A DNA stretch of 29,107 nt, taken from NCBI GenBank assembly GCA_001953115.1, contig LSSL01000284.1, positions 1-29,107 on the forward strand, in the 5' to 3' direction. Under the pieces are notes generated by a model. The model made no database searches, had not been told where the DNA came from, and worked only from the letters and a program-made list of their open reading frames with translations. This stretch comes from Smittium mucronatum (Eukaryota > Kickxellomycota > Harpellomycetes > Harpellales > Legeriomycetaceae). Shown here in pieces: positions 10,577-21,480 of the stretch (position 1 is the stretch's first letter; each line of letters begins with the position of its first letter). Made by a program: the position numbers and the translations under genes.

Positions 10577-12863
10577 TACTCGAATTTATCGAGGAGTATC
10601 AAATATAAAACCACAAAAAACAGAGAAAAAATAGCATTTAAAAGAAAAATACAAAATATGGAAAAAACGAATAAAAATAAAAATAACAACATTTAACGTA
10701 AAAGAAATATCAGACAAAAAAAACAGGATTTTATCATGCCTGAAAAAATTTATCAAATCAGACATACTGTGCTTAAACGAGATTAACATTAAAAATCATA
10801 GTCAGCTTATTAGGGGAGCAAAGTTATTTGGTTAAATATACGGCCACAATTTTGAACAACGAAAACTACTCGATTTTATTCAATAATATATATTTCGAGG
10901 GTTGGATAAATATTACAGATATCTCCACAACTAATAAAAAAAAGCTAAAAATAGCTAATCTATACTTTCCCAATAATTAAAAAGAAAGGAGAATAACTAT
11001 CGAGTTTCTACAAGACAAATTAATAAAGATAAATAATAAAAATGAAGAGATTATTGCACTATGAAATATGAATATGGTAGAAAATGAATTCAATGACAGA
11101 TTCCCCGCAAGAATAACCAATAAAATGGAGTAGAAACATATTGAGAAAATAACTGTTCAATACAGACTTATTAATGCAATATCTAAATTTATTCCAAATG
11201 AATACATCTTCACTTGGAAAGACTGCTCAGGAAAACATAAATCTAGAATCGACCAAATTATAATCCCAGAAAGCCTATCAGAACACACAAAAATCTTAGA
11301 TATGGAATCCAATGAATTCTCCGACCATAAATATATAACGATCCAATTAGGTGAAATAAAAAGCAACCTTAAAAAATTAAACAACTGGAAACTAAATACA
11401 AAGCTCTTAGGAGTTTTGGATGTATAAATTAAATTGATGGAAAATTAAATTGTACATGTGCCTCAGTAAACTACTGGGTCACACTCAAAAATAACATCAA
11501 AAAATTCTTCATAAATTATGCAAAGCTTAAAAATAATAATTCCAAGTTAAAAAACTTAGAAACCATCAATAAAATGATACTAAGAATGCTAAAAGACCCA
11601 CATAATAATGAATAAAATAAACTCTTATATATCCAGGAAATGATGACAAACGAAAATGAAATAATTAAAATTAAAAATGATAAGCTTGATGGAGTAATAG
11701 TACACTCTAGAATCAATTGGATAGAACATAATGAAAGATCAAACAAATATTTTACGGGCTACTTAAATATCGAGAAAAAAAATTGGGGAGCTAACAAATG
11801 AAAAGGGGTATAGACTCACGGATAAAGATGACATCAAAAAAGAGGTACACTCTTTCTATAGAACATTGTTCCAAAAAGGCAAGACAACAACAGTCAGCCA
11901 ATCAATTATTTTATCCGGTATATTTAATACACTAAAAGTGTAGATGCACACATACTAGACAAAAAATTCGAGATAATGGAAATATTAAACGTAATATATC
12001 ACTCATCCAATGATAAATATCCTGGATCTGACGGATTTTTATATGAATTTTATAAAAAGTTCAAAAAAAAAATAGCCATACACTTATAAAATATTTTCAA
12101 TAATAAACAAGAAATGGAAAAATGGAACACTTTTATTGGCAAATCTACAATAGTCCTAATACCTTTAAAGGGCGACTTAAAAAATCTCAAAAACTATAGG
12201 TCAATAACTCCCTCTAACGCAGATGAAAAGATATACACTAAGGTAATTACAAAGAGACTCCAAAAAGTGATAGGAAAACTAATCCATATTCGCCAATCAG
12301 GATTCATTAAAAATAGAATTTTTTTTGATAAAATACTTACAGCAAACTTCCTATTTGAAAACAGTATAATAAATCTCAATGAAACAAATGGATACCTAAT
12401 TATGCTCGACCAAGAAAAAGTATATGGTAGATTTGATTGGGGTTATTCATTCCTGTGATAGAAAACTTTGGGTTTAGCCAATCATTTATTAAAATGCTAA
12501 AGAATGTATATGTAGGTTCAAGTACAAGGGTAAGCATTAATGGAACCCTCACCGAACCAATAAAAATTGAAAAAGGCTCCAACAATGGGATCCCCTTTGT
12601 ACGCTACTGTATAGTTTGATAATCAAGCCACTCCTAATAATTCTAAATAAATAAACAAAGGGGAAAACAGTGGCCAACGAAAATTTCAAATATCCAGCTT
12701 ATGAGGATGATTTTTTGATCGGAATTAAAGACCAAGAAGATGAAAGAATAATTAACGAAGCTCCCAATCTTCATTCGATAGCCTCATATGCAAAATTAAA
12801 TGTAGAAAAAACTATATATATGGCATATTCTAAGAGAAATGAGAATCTTTTTTCATTGAGGTA
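10577..12863 (+). pseudogene. LINE ORF2, 5' part: APE endonuclease and reverse transcriptase
   Basis: The endonuclease spans about 10,680-11,370. It reads ITTFNVKEISD, then KSDILCLNEINIK (the metal-binding Glu region), NMNMVENEFNDRFP, KSRIDQIIIPES and the terminal SDHK motif (11,320-11,331). A linker follows, with HSRINWIEHNERSNKYFTGY. The reverse transcriptase starts with YPGSDGFLYEFYKKF near 12,018, then NYRSITPSNADEKIY, QSGFIKNRIFFD and motif A LDQEKVYGRFDW (12,405-12,440). After a frameshift come ENFGFSQSFIKMLKNVYVGS and motif C at 12,700-12,711. Motif A keeps its catalytic Asp, but the following YD is YG. Motif C is YEDD instead of YADD. Stops and shifts occur throughout, for example near 11,425, 11,613, 12,457 and 12,616. 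The endonuclease nicks target DNA and the polymerase copies the element RNA there. Domain identity is firm; this copy is inactive. Confidence 0.9.
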
Positions 12864-13158
12864 TTATAGGACAAATTAAAAGAATTAATAATTGGACAAT
12901 TTTATCGATAAAATTTTTAATAAGTAAATAAATATTCCCAACTAGGAAAATTTATTATTTCCATCGTTTTTATTATCCAATAGCAATTATTATAAGATTT
13001 TTTTTATTCAATAGCACATAAATACTTATAATCTTGATAAGAATGAATAATAAGATATCTTTGAGCTTGAAATACTCGAAAAATACTGCAGAAAACAGTA
13101 TCCAAGTTAATTGCATACGTTAATCGCAATGAATGTTATATTAAATAGGAAAATTGTA

Positions 13159-13203
13159 TTCTCAAAAAAAGGGTGCCTTTTTTGAGAAGGATATCTTAAG
13201 ATA
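13159..13203. repeat. Hairpin (ttctcaaaaaa/ttttttgagaa) followed by a 12-bp palindrome
   Basis: Arms ttctcaaaaaa (13,159-13,169) and ttttttgagaa (13,178-13,188) are perfectly complementary over 11 bp and can extend by gg/cc with one bulged A. Immediately after, tatcttaagata (13,192-13,203) is a perfect palindrome. Both lie in the nested transposon, downstream of its transposase gene. The role is unknown; an A/T-rich hairpin could be chance or a subterminal structure. Confidence 0.8.
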
Positions 13204-13219
13204 CTTGAATAAGACACTA

Positions 13220-13282
13220 CCCCAATCTGAAAACTTTAACCCCCAATCTACAAAATTTAAAACCTCAATCTGCAAACAGATA
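13220..13282. repeat. Degenerate tandem repeat, 21-22 bp, three copies
   Basis: Three consecutive units begin ccccaatctgaaaa, ccccaatctacaaaa and cctcaatctgcaaac, at 13,220, 13,241 and 13,263. They lie inside the nested transposon next to the hairpin. No coding sense is seen. Confidence 0.65.
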
Positions 13283-14411
13283 TCTTTTAAAATTCAAAAT
13301 TTAAAATGAAAACCCTCAAAATAATAATAATAATTAATTAAATATAAACTGAAAACAATCGAAAATTAAACATAAATATCAAATTTAAATTGTTATCCAC
13401 AAAAAACTGCCTGACTGAAAATCCTGAATTTTTTAAAAATACAAATTTATTAGTAATTTCATATATTATAATTTTATTTAATAAGTTTTTTCAGGAATAA
13501 ACCAAAAATTTTGAAAATGAAATTTCATCTCATCTAGCTTATTTATTTTTTGTGAAATTTTAATTTATAAAAATAATATGTTTACCATTCTAAAAAATCA
13601 ATTATTTTTAAAAATTACAAAGATAGAAAAATTATTTAAAATATTTGGGTGAAATTTTCTGAAAATAAATTTTATTAATGATACTATAATATAGGTATTT
13701 AAACTATTTCAATAATCTGTGCTTCAGACCAAATCTAACTGTGTAAAATAAAAATAAAAAATTTTATGTTTAAAAAATCTATCTTAAAACTTGGGATAGA
13801 AATATAGCAGTCAATGGTTATTTCGATCTCAAGTAATGCCTCCAAAAAGTTCTTAATTCTTCCGAAAATAGATCATTTTGGAATATATAAAAATTCGAAA
13901 AAAAATTAAACCCATTTCATTAGAAAAAAAACTGAGTATAAACAAAATAATCTTTTTGAATATAGAAGAAAAATGATGAAAATTTCGGCTACAGAGAAGA
14001 GTGGGAGAGGTAACACGGTCCCAAATACATAATCTATCTACCCCTATATCTTGATCACAGCAAAAAATTTATAATAATTCTTCTAACAAAAAAAATAAAT
14101 CGCAGAATTTTTTTTTTCATTACTGAATTAAACTAGGCTTAAAATATTTCTCTATTAATTTTCATAATTAAAAAATCGCTTAAAGTTAGATGTTTTAAGA
14201 AGAGGTAGAATTCACACCTAGATTCATCTACTGTACAAAGTGCATAAATTATACCCCGATAAAAACATTCCAAGTTTCCCAAAATATGGAAAATGATTAT
14301 TTATTTAAAAAAAATTAAGTTTATTTTACTTTTATATAATAAATTTATTTTTATTTTCTACCAAAGTTATCCCAAAAGCTCGAATGTAGATCCTTAATTA
14401 ATTCTAAGCGT

Positions 14412-16156
14412 CTATTCTGAGTATATTGATATTTTTTTCCATAAAAGTTTCGAACTCAAAATTAGTAGATAATCCTGCCTCATCGAATATTTTGTAACCC
14501 TTCTGTAGAATTTTATATCAATTATAAATTCCAAATCTACATACCCTTGTATTTTGAGCGTACTCACTTGTGATCCAACTAATATATTTGAAACTATTCC
14601 GAAAGAAATATAAGATTTAAACTCTTCTATTTTTCATCCCATAATTACTGATTTTTGTAATGGTTTACTATATTCGTGGAAGTTTACAAGAACTCCATTT
14701 CTATTATTTCTCAAATTTTTTTAAGCAATTTCCCTAAAACTTTGGATTATTTATTCAATCGACCTTATGTAAATTTTTGATAAGGCTCTATCAAGCCATC
14801 TCGAAAGCATACCTAAAATTAAGATATTTTCAAAAATTAAAAGTGAATTTTATCTAGAATTTTTTTTCTAAAATTAACAAAATTCCCGTCTACAACGCTT
14901 TTTCAGTGATATTCGGTGAATTAATTCAAGGTTATTTTTTTCCCAGATTCATGAATTATTTAGCAAAAAATCGAGTACAAAATTTCGAAGGAGCAAAAAT
15001 GGGAACCAGAGTCAGTCCAAACACGAATTGTATCAAATACATCATAAAATCTGCCTTTTAAGATATCTTTCAAACAGTCAGAAAAGTATTTTGAGTCGTG
15101 GCTGAGAATTTTCGACATGTAATTCTCATACCTATACGAAATTGAACCACCAACCTTAATGTACAATGTTGCCAATCCAAAATTAGATATCTGAGATTTA
15201 TTGTAGGAAGATGTGCTAGTCTCTATTGGTCCTCCACCAATTCTAAAATTTTATTTGAAGTCTATTACTATGGCCCATTGGGATTCCTCCAGGTTCTCGG
15301 AGCATTTTTCATACAAATTTTTTTGAACATCTTTTATCATCAAGATTTTTGTATTTCGTAATTTATGTTTGACATATTTGGAACTCATCAGGCTTCTCGA
15401 TACTGGGTATACTGTTAATTTTTCTAATATTTTTTTGACCCTTGAAACAAATAGGGCACATAACAGTCTTTTTTCCCCACTTTTTGAAGTTTTAGGGTCA
15501 TAGAATATAGAATTTTTTCAAATTTAAACATATATTTGGATTTTCAGAAACGATACTACCATATATTTTATTTTTTGGCACTTCTAGATGATATATTGGC
15601 ATTTGCGTGGAATCATTGTTTCTATTTTTAATTTTGCAAACTTTGGAACTAATTTTGGAGTTTTTTTAAAAAATATTTTCCTACTAAATTTTCGAGTTCG
15701 TAATTTATGTAAGATTTGGGAAAACATCAGAATATTTGTTTATTTTCAGATTAATATATCTAATTCAGCTTTTTTCATTGCCTCAGAGTACTGATTGTTA
15801 GAAAACTTAAACCTTAAGTTTCTTAATTCTTCTCTCCTATAAACCGATACCACCAAACAAAGTACATATGACTTATTAATGCTGTTTTCAGGTATTTTTG
15901 AATGAATTTCTGAAATATTTTTCAGGAATTTTATTTCTTGAAAGTATTTTGTTGAATTCCTTAATGATATTTTACCTAATCGTGATCTTTGAAAAAAATA
16001 CTCGTATATCTCACAAGTATCTCCATTTCAAACAGAGTAGGCCAAATAGTGAAGCTTTTTTATAGCTCTGCTTTTATTTACTGGAGACATACTGGAAAAA
16101 TCTCCATTGTTCAAAGCATTTGTATCAGAATTAAATTCAAAATATTTGTAATCCAT
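14412..16156 (-). pseudogene. DDE transposase with Cys motif, broken by stops and shifts
   Basis: Read on the minus strand from ATG 16,156. The N-terminal region runs to about 15,600 with few stops: MDYKYFEFNSDTNALNNGDF, RSRLGKISLRNSTKYFQEI, KFSNNQYSEAMKKAELDI. A Cys motif, MCPICFKGQKNIRK, lies at about 15,420-15,461. The core, in a shifted frame, reads WAIVIDFK (Asp codon 15,260-15,262), NFRIGGGPIETS, then VWTDSGSHF (Asp codon 15,011-15,013). After the stop at 14,960 another frame gives FTEYH (Glu codon 14,912-14,914) and KSVVDGNF, then LSRWLDRALSKIYIRS and KNLRNNRNGVLVNFHEYSKP, ending at TAG 14,412. D, D and E in this order, with the second Asp in W-T-D-x-G-x-H-F, are the hallmark of cut-and-paste transposases. 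At about 580 codons, length fits. I recognise the layout as a transposase type repeated in some AT-rich eukaryotes but cannot assign a named superfamily. About ten stops make it inactive, though the three acidic residues survive. Confidence 0.75.
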
Positions 16157-16520
16157 TTAATATCACTATTATTTTTAAATGTTTATGTAGCGCTGTCATT
16201 TTGGGAAAAGGTAATATTTAGGTATTATTTCCTTTAAATAAATAGTTTTTTTTAGGTTTAATATGCTTAATACTAAAAGTAAATAGATTAAAATTAAACT
16301 TTCCATTTCGAAAAATTTTCTCACAATCTAAAATAAAATTTCACATTTTTCACATTACAAATAATCTATATGTTATTACAAAAATCCCAAGGTTTTAAAA
16401 AGTACCCTAATTAACACATACTTCATTTTTATAAAATGAAGCTGGAGTAACGAAATATATTTTAAAAATTAATAAATTAAATTAAACATATATTTTTTTT
16501 AGTAAAACGTCTCATAACTC

Positions 16521-18143
16521 TTAGAATATTCCATATCAAGATAGGAAATACAGAACAAGGTTGGTTAGACCGAAATTCCCTTAGGACAACCGACACTTTG
16601 ATTTATCTTGGGATTTTCTTCTCTTGCAAGGGGTTTTCTAAGAAAAAGAACTAAGAAGAACTTGTTGCTAAAATTTCCAACAAAAAAAGCTATACAAAAA
16701 CAGAAAACTTTCATTAAAAGGGAGAGTTGAGTTATAAAACATTCTCATACTTTCTAAACTTTGGTATACTACACAAGTAATTCCATTCTAAAATACATTT
16801 ATCAAAAAAGTAAAAAAAATCATAAATGACTTTATATGGAGTGGTAAAAAAACTCATGTAAAAATAAATACGTCAGAACTTAATAGAAATTTTGGGGGGT
16901 TGGGACTATTAAATGCCGACTCCCAATCAAAAAAATTTTTCTTAAAATGTTACAATGATTTTTTATCAAATAAATCCACAATATGGAGAAATCTAGCTGC
17001 CTAAAATCTTGATTCGCTAACAAAAAGACAAGAAAATTTTGAAAAAATTAGTGAAATAATGGCTAAAAATACTCTCCCAAAATATCGAAAGAGTTTCTGA
17101 TCAATATGGAGCGAAAAAATTAAAACAGCAAAAGCTATCTTCAAAAAAAATTCTAAAAAAATTAATGATTGGTCATACGAAAGAGTCAAAATGCTTGGCC
17201 CGAAGAACATTAACAAATTAATTGGATTGAGCCTTAATAAAAAGGATCTAAAATGGCTATTAGAAAACTAAAATTCAACTGCGGAAAATTCTTTGAAAAA
17301 TGCTCGCTTATATGGGAAGGCCAAACAGACGCTACATTTACAATAGATATCAATAGGAAATTTATTAACTTTTCGGTAACCCGCCCAATGAAAGACAAAT
17401 GGTTCAATAATGTATAAATGGGGACCGAGATCATAACCAATGAGATATTTGTAGAAGTAAACTCGTCATGCAATGAATTTAAAAATAAATCAATAAGAAA
17501 GAAAATAGAAAAGAAAATAGAAAAGAACTAAGAGTTGAAACCAAATGGAACAAAATAGGAAGAACAACTAATAAAAATCTATGATTAAATTTGGTTAAAT
17601 TAAACGAGATTTATCTGGAGCCAAAAATGACCAGTCACCTATGGCTTCTATTTCACAACGCTATAATTAACGGAGAGAGACTTAGAATCCAGAATAAAGG
17701 GATATTTACCAACCACAAGAATTTAGAACGTGTAGAGCACGTAAGGAAACCATTCCTCATATTTAATTTGGCTGTAGGCTAGTAAATTATTTGTGGAAAC
17801 ACATATATAAATTTATCAATTCAAATTCAATTGATAATAGGGTATCAAATGGACTAACAACAGAGGTAATATACAATTTTATAGAGACAATGGAAAGATT
17901 TTTTCCAGATTTGGAAATACTATATGTATTAGCCACATCGAATATCAATAGATCAAGGGCCGAAACAGACCTATCAGAGACAAAAATAACTGGAGAAGGA
18001 ATATTCAACAGATGGAAATACGATCTAGAACAGAAAATTATAATTGATTTAAACATATTAAGAAATGGGATTCCTGGCTTGCCATAAGAACCCATTGGCT
18101 CTCAATAGAGCCAGGAGGAAAGTTAGTGTTCAGCGAATCCTGA
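16521..18143 (+). pseudogene. LINE ORF2, 3' part: end of reverse transcriptase and C-terminal region
   Basis: The reading resumes with IFHIKIGNTEQGWLDRNSLR, then TDTLIYLGIFFS (the YLGI motif that closes the polymerase palm in L1-like enzymes) at about 16,594-16,629, then GFSKKKN, a stop, and EELVAKISNK. Further pieces are NDFIWSGKKTHVKINTSELN and GGLGLLNADSQSKKFF (about 16,830-16,950). Near 17,630 comes SHLWLLFHNAIINGERLRIQ, which resembles the W-L-x3-H-x4-x-G-x2-L start of the zf-RVT region; the Cys residues expected after it are not evident. The last piece, KKWDSWLAIRTHWLSIEP, ends with the stop TGA at 18,141-18,143. Several frameshifts and stops are present. It continues the ORF2 broken off at 12,863. 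Confidence 0.85.
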
Positions 18144-20469
18144 TTATCCGACTCAAACTCAAACTCAGTCTCAAAATAAATCTCTTTTCTCTATCTAGTA
18201 CCTTATATATATATCTTTACGTTTGTTTTATACGACTATAGTGACCTATCATAAATAAAATTACATTAAATTTTTTTAAAAAAAAGCTCTGATAGTCTTT
18301 TAATATTTATACTTAGAATTAAAATTTGCCTTTAAAAATAAAAAACTTTTTAATTTTAGACACAATAATTAATCATAAATTTTGATAATATGATCGAATC
18401 AAGATCAGAATCAAGTATTACAACTCCTTATTAGTTATCATAGGCAAGCTTAAAACTTCGGAAAAAAGTCATTTATCTTTATTTTTAATTTATAAAATGA
18501 AATTTATAACTTCGGGGTGTTTTTAAAAAGTTCTTAGACCTCGATTATTCAAACATTAATTAGTCTAAGATACACTTATCTATGAAATTGAATCCTTTTT
18601 AGTCATGGGTAATCTTTTTTTTTTTTGAATTTGGAAATAAACTTTTTAAAAAAATTGAATTTTTTTCCCTCTTTAATGTATATATATTCAACTTTTAAAT
18701 ATATACAACCTTATTTTTATTGGCCTTTTTTTCCTATTTGCTAAAGATTTCCATTAATTTTTAATTTGAATATTAATTTTTGAATCTTTTATGTTCTAGG
18801 AGACTCTAAAGAATTATGATTTGAATTTATAAAAGATTCGATTTTATGTTTTTTAAAAGATTTTTTGATAAACCAAGAATATATTCTTCAGGAACAAGAA
18901 TAAATTCTTTTTGAGTTATCATTACTAAGTTTAATTGTGATATATGATGACATTAAATATAAATTCCTTGTTTTTCAAATTTCGTATGCTATCTTTTTAT
19001 ATTTTTATAGCTAAAAATGATATTGGCTATACACAAGCTTATTAAAAAAGGATTAAAATTAATAAATATATTTTTATGGTTATTAGTAGAGTAATGGTCT
19101 TATAAATATGCGATTTGTATTCTATTGTGTAATAACTTTATGATTAAAATTATTAAAAAGATAATATATCTTCAAATAAGTTGTTTTTTTATAACTCATG
19201 CTTTAAAAAAATCTATTATATCATTAATAAAAACTACCTTTTAAGATAAATAATGAAACTTTCCTTAAATACTAAAATATTAATATTAATAGTGTATGAA
19301 TAATATTAATGGCCAATAGTTAAAAAGCAATGCCTATTTATATCAAAAATAGGTTTATTTTTTTATAAAATAGCCTTTTAAGTTAAAATTACTGGCTATT
19401 ATAAAAAATATAGTCTATTAAAACTTTTTTCTGGCACTTTTTGGTTAATCGCATAATTTTTACCAAAAAGACTAATTATTCATGGATAAAAAAAATCAAC
19501 ACAATAGAGATTTTATGGTAAAAGTACCTATATTATAAAAAACTGCTAATTAAAAATAACTTACACATGAATATCTTAACAACAATTCCATTTTTTTTTG
19601 ATAAACTTATATGATAATTAAGAATAATTGGTTAATTATTTATAATAAAATAAATAACTTGGTCTTTCTGAATAAATTTAACCAATATTCTCATAAAATT
19701 ATTAAAATTTTAACATCTCAGTGCAAAAAAAAAAAAATACAATAAGTTATTTTGGAATACCTTAGCGAATTTTTTAATAGAGTTATTATATCAAAATAAC
19801 CTTCACATATATAATTATTATATCCTTTCATAAAAGAGAACTGTTAAAATATTAACCGGCATATTTAAGACCTGAGGTTTTTTTAAAAACCTAATTTGAA
19901 GGCCATAAACTAATTTTTGGTAATTCGGGTTTCAAAATAATACTTATTAATATAAATAAATATTAATAAGCTTTTCTGAATTTTCAAATAATTTTTTGAA
20001 AAGAACTATTAGAAAACAGCTAATAAATATTTAATTGATCTCATTTTATTCTATTTATGTTAATTTCGCGAAATAATTTTTTTTAAAAAAAATATTATAT
20101 TGATAATTAAAATTTTAACTGTATTTTTTCTTAAAATGGATTTATAACGTAAGCGAAATCGTGTCAAAAAATTTTCATTTAACTTCCTACGCTTTAAAAT
20201 AAAATTGGATTTAAAGTCTCCAGATAAATGAATATTTATTTTTTTGAAATGATCACAAACCAAATTTAATATTTTATATAATTATATAAAAATTCGACAT
20301 TCCATCATAGATTATCTTTAGCCACACAATTTTCTTAAAAATTCAATTAAAATTAAAAGACTAAAAAACTAACTTTATAATTTCTTCAATATTAATCTTA
20401 CAAATGTTGAAATAAAACGGGTAATGAAATCTAAATCCCCCCCACCCCAAATGATACATTGATAATTTT
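18144..20469. other. AT-rich non-coding region with LINE 3' tail at its left
   Basis: The first 40-100 bases are the retrotransposon's 3' untranslated region, containing actcaaactcaaactcagtctca. Beyond that I see no gene-like frame. A perfect 8-bp stem hairpin, aggtttttttaaaaacct, lies at 19,875-19,892, and aatagcc/ggctatt arms flank 19,376-19,393. Neither looks more than compositional. Confidence 0.6.
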
Positions 20470-21480
20470 CATCTCATCTTGAGTCATTATTTCTAATGAG
20501 AAATTAGGTCGTTTTTTAAAATTTCCATCAAACCTCATGCAAAATAGTAAATTCTACAGCCGAAGTTTTAATCGAGAATTTATAAATTATTAGATTTGCC
20601 CAATTAAAAATGAATCTCGGTTGTCAAAATCGATGCTTCTCTCGAATAAGGATACAGCCTAGATTATCGTCTGTAGATTTTTCTTAATAAATTAACCCTC
20701 AGGACTGTCTCAAGATAGGAAGTAATTTTACTCTTAAAAAAATCGCCGTTATTGTGTTAACATGGAAATAAAAGTGATTTAATTCATCGGGTGTGTATTT
20801 ATTATCACTAAAGTAGAGGGCTCAATTCATGAAATTTCAGCAACACGAAGAGTGGTGAACTTACACCGAGATTTTTTTAGAAAATTCCCTAAGGTGTTAA
20901 ATATAATATAATGAGGCTTATCATACCAAATAGTTCATATGGAGGATATGGGATAATTAGGCCCAGAAAATAAATTCAGAGTTTTTATTCCTAAAAAATA
21001 AAAATATTGTGATTTTAATAGATGCGCATTGACTCAAAAACCTTTTATCTCTCAAAAAACTCAGCTTCAATATCTCCAGAATGCACACCCCTCTTTATAG
21101 AGTAGACTATAATGAAAAAAAAGCAGTATTAATTTTTTTTGAAAGGCTTAAAAGGGTTTTCAAATCGATGAGAGATACATACAATGAATAATTAGATAAT
21201 ATTGAGACCTCAATATTTATCCATGTTATCTATAAAAACCTATACACTTCCAAATACCCTTTAAGAATAGAGGATGCTAGATTTTACGATTCAATAAGAC
21301 CCAAAAAAACATTAATACTGTTGGAAAAAAATTTAAAACCCCAATAGGCGCAACGGAAAAAGAAAAAAAAAATTTACTTGAGATATTTCTGCAATAAATA
21401 CGATTTAAGTAGTAGAAATTATTGAGCTGCAAATATAATGGTATAATAAGAATTAAATATTTTTCTAATGAGGATGTAGC
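20470..21480 (+). pseudogene. Unrecognised protein remnant, broken
   Basis: I do not recognise this protein. Three plus-strand segments look coding. Segment one (about 20,472-20,700) reads ISNEKLGRFLKFPSNLMQNS and FYSRSFNREFINY. Segment two starts at ATG 20,762 with a stop after six codons, then KVEGSIHEISATRRVVNLHR and DFFRKFPKVLNII. After more stops come LSYQIVHMEDMG and YCDFNRCALTQKPFISQKTQ. Segment three, shifted near 21,085, reads TPLYRVDYNEKKAVLIFFER and LKRVFKSMRDTYNE, one TAA, then LDNIETSIFIHVIYKNLYTS and RIEDARFYDSIRPKKTLILL, ending near 21,345. The third segment has one stop in about 85 codons where about eight would be expected by base composition. Local G+C is a little higher than around it. 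It may be a host gene relic or part of a mobile element; no catalytic motif is evident. Confidence 0.4.

Larger units (their letters stand above)
12864..16520 (-). mobile_element. DNA transposon nested in the LINE reverse transcriptase
   Basis: The reverse transcriptase reading stops making sense at about 12,865 and resumes at about 16,521 with the residues expected next, so about 3.65 kb was inserted. The insert carries a minus-strand transposase pseudogene. Possible degenerate terminal inverted repeats are ttataggacaaatta (12,864-12,878) and the complement of 16,503-16,517 (ttatgagacgtttta), matching at 10 of 15 positions. A candidate target duplication is ttgaggtatt (12,856-12,865) against ttagaatatt (16,521-16,530), 6 of 10 identical with all differences being transitions. 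The ends do not fit together exactly, so the boundaries are provisional; the nesting itself is clear. Confidence 0.7.
9064..18180 (+). mobile_element. L1-like (APE-type) non-LTR retrotransposon, decayed and split by a nested insertion
   Basis: In order on the plus strand are an ORF1 with a CCHC knuckle, an apurinic-type endonuclease, a reverse transcriptase, and a C-terminal region resembling zf-RVT proteins. That is the plan of L1-clade LINEs, which copy themselves by target-primed reverse transcription. Removing the insertion (about 12,864-16,520) leaves about 5.5 kb, a normal length for this class. Every domain carries in-frame stops or frameshifts, so the copy is dead. The 3' end is placed just after the ORF2 stop at 18,143 near a run of actcaaactcaaactc (18,151-18,166). 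No poly-A tail or target-site duplication could be identified, so both outer ends are approximate. Confidence 0.88.

Noticed and set aside
17787..18095. Minus-strand frame of 102 codons
   Set aside because: Shadow of the LINE ORF2 end, which has matching motifs on the plus strand.
9064..18143. Alternative genetic code (TAA or TGA read as amino acids)
   Set aside because: The intact ankyrin gene ends at TAA and uses CAA/CAG for Gln, and the element also carries frameshifts and active-site changes, so simple decay explains the stops.
9064..18143. Repeat-induced C-to-T mutation as cause of the decay
   Set aside because: Several inactivating changes look like transversions or indels (the knuckle Cys to Phe, a likely Gly codon to TGA in the endonuclease, many shifts), and CpG is not absent.
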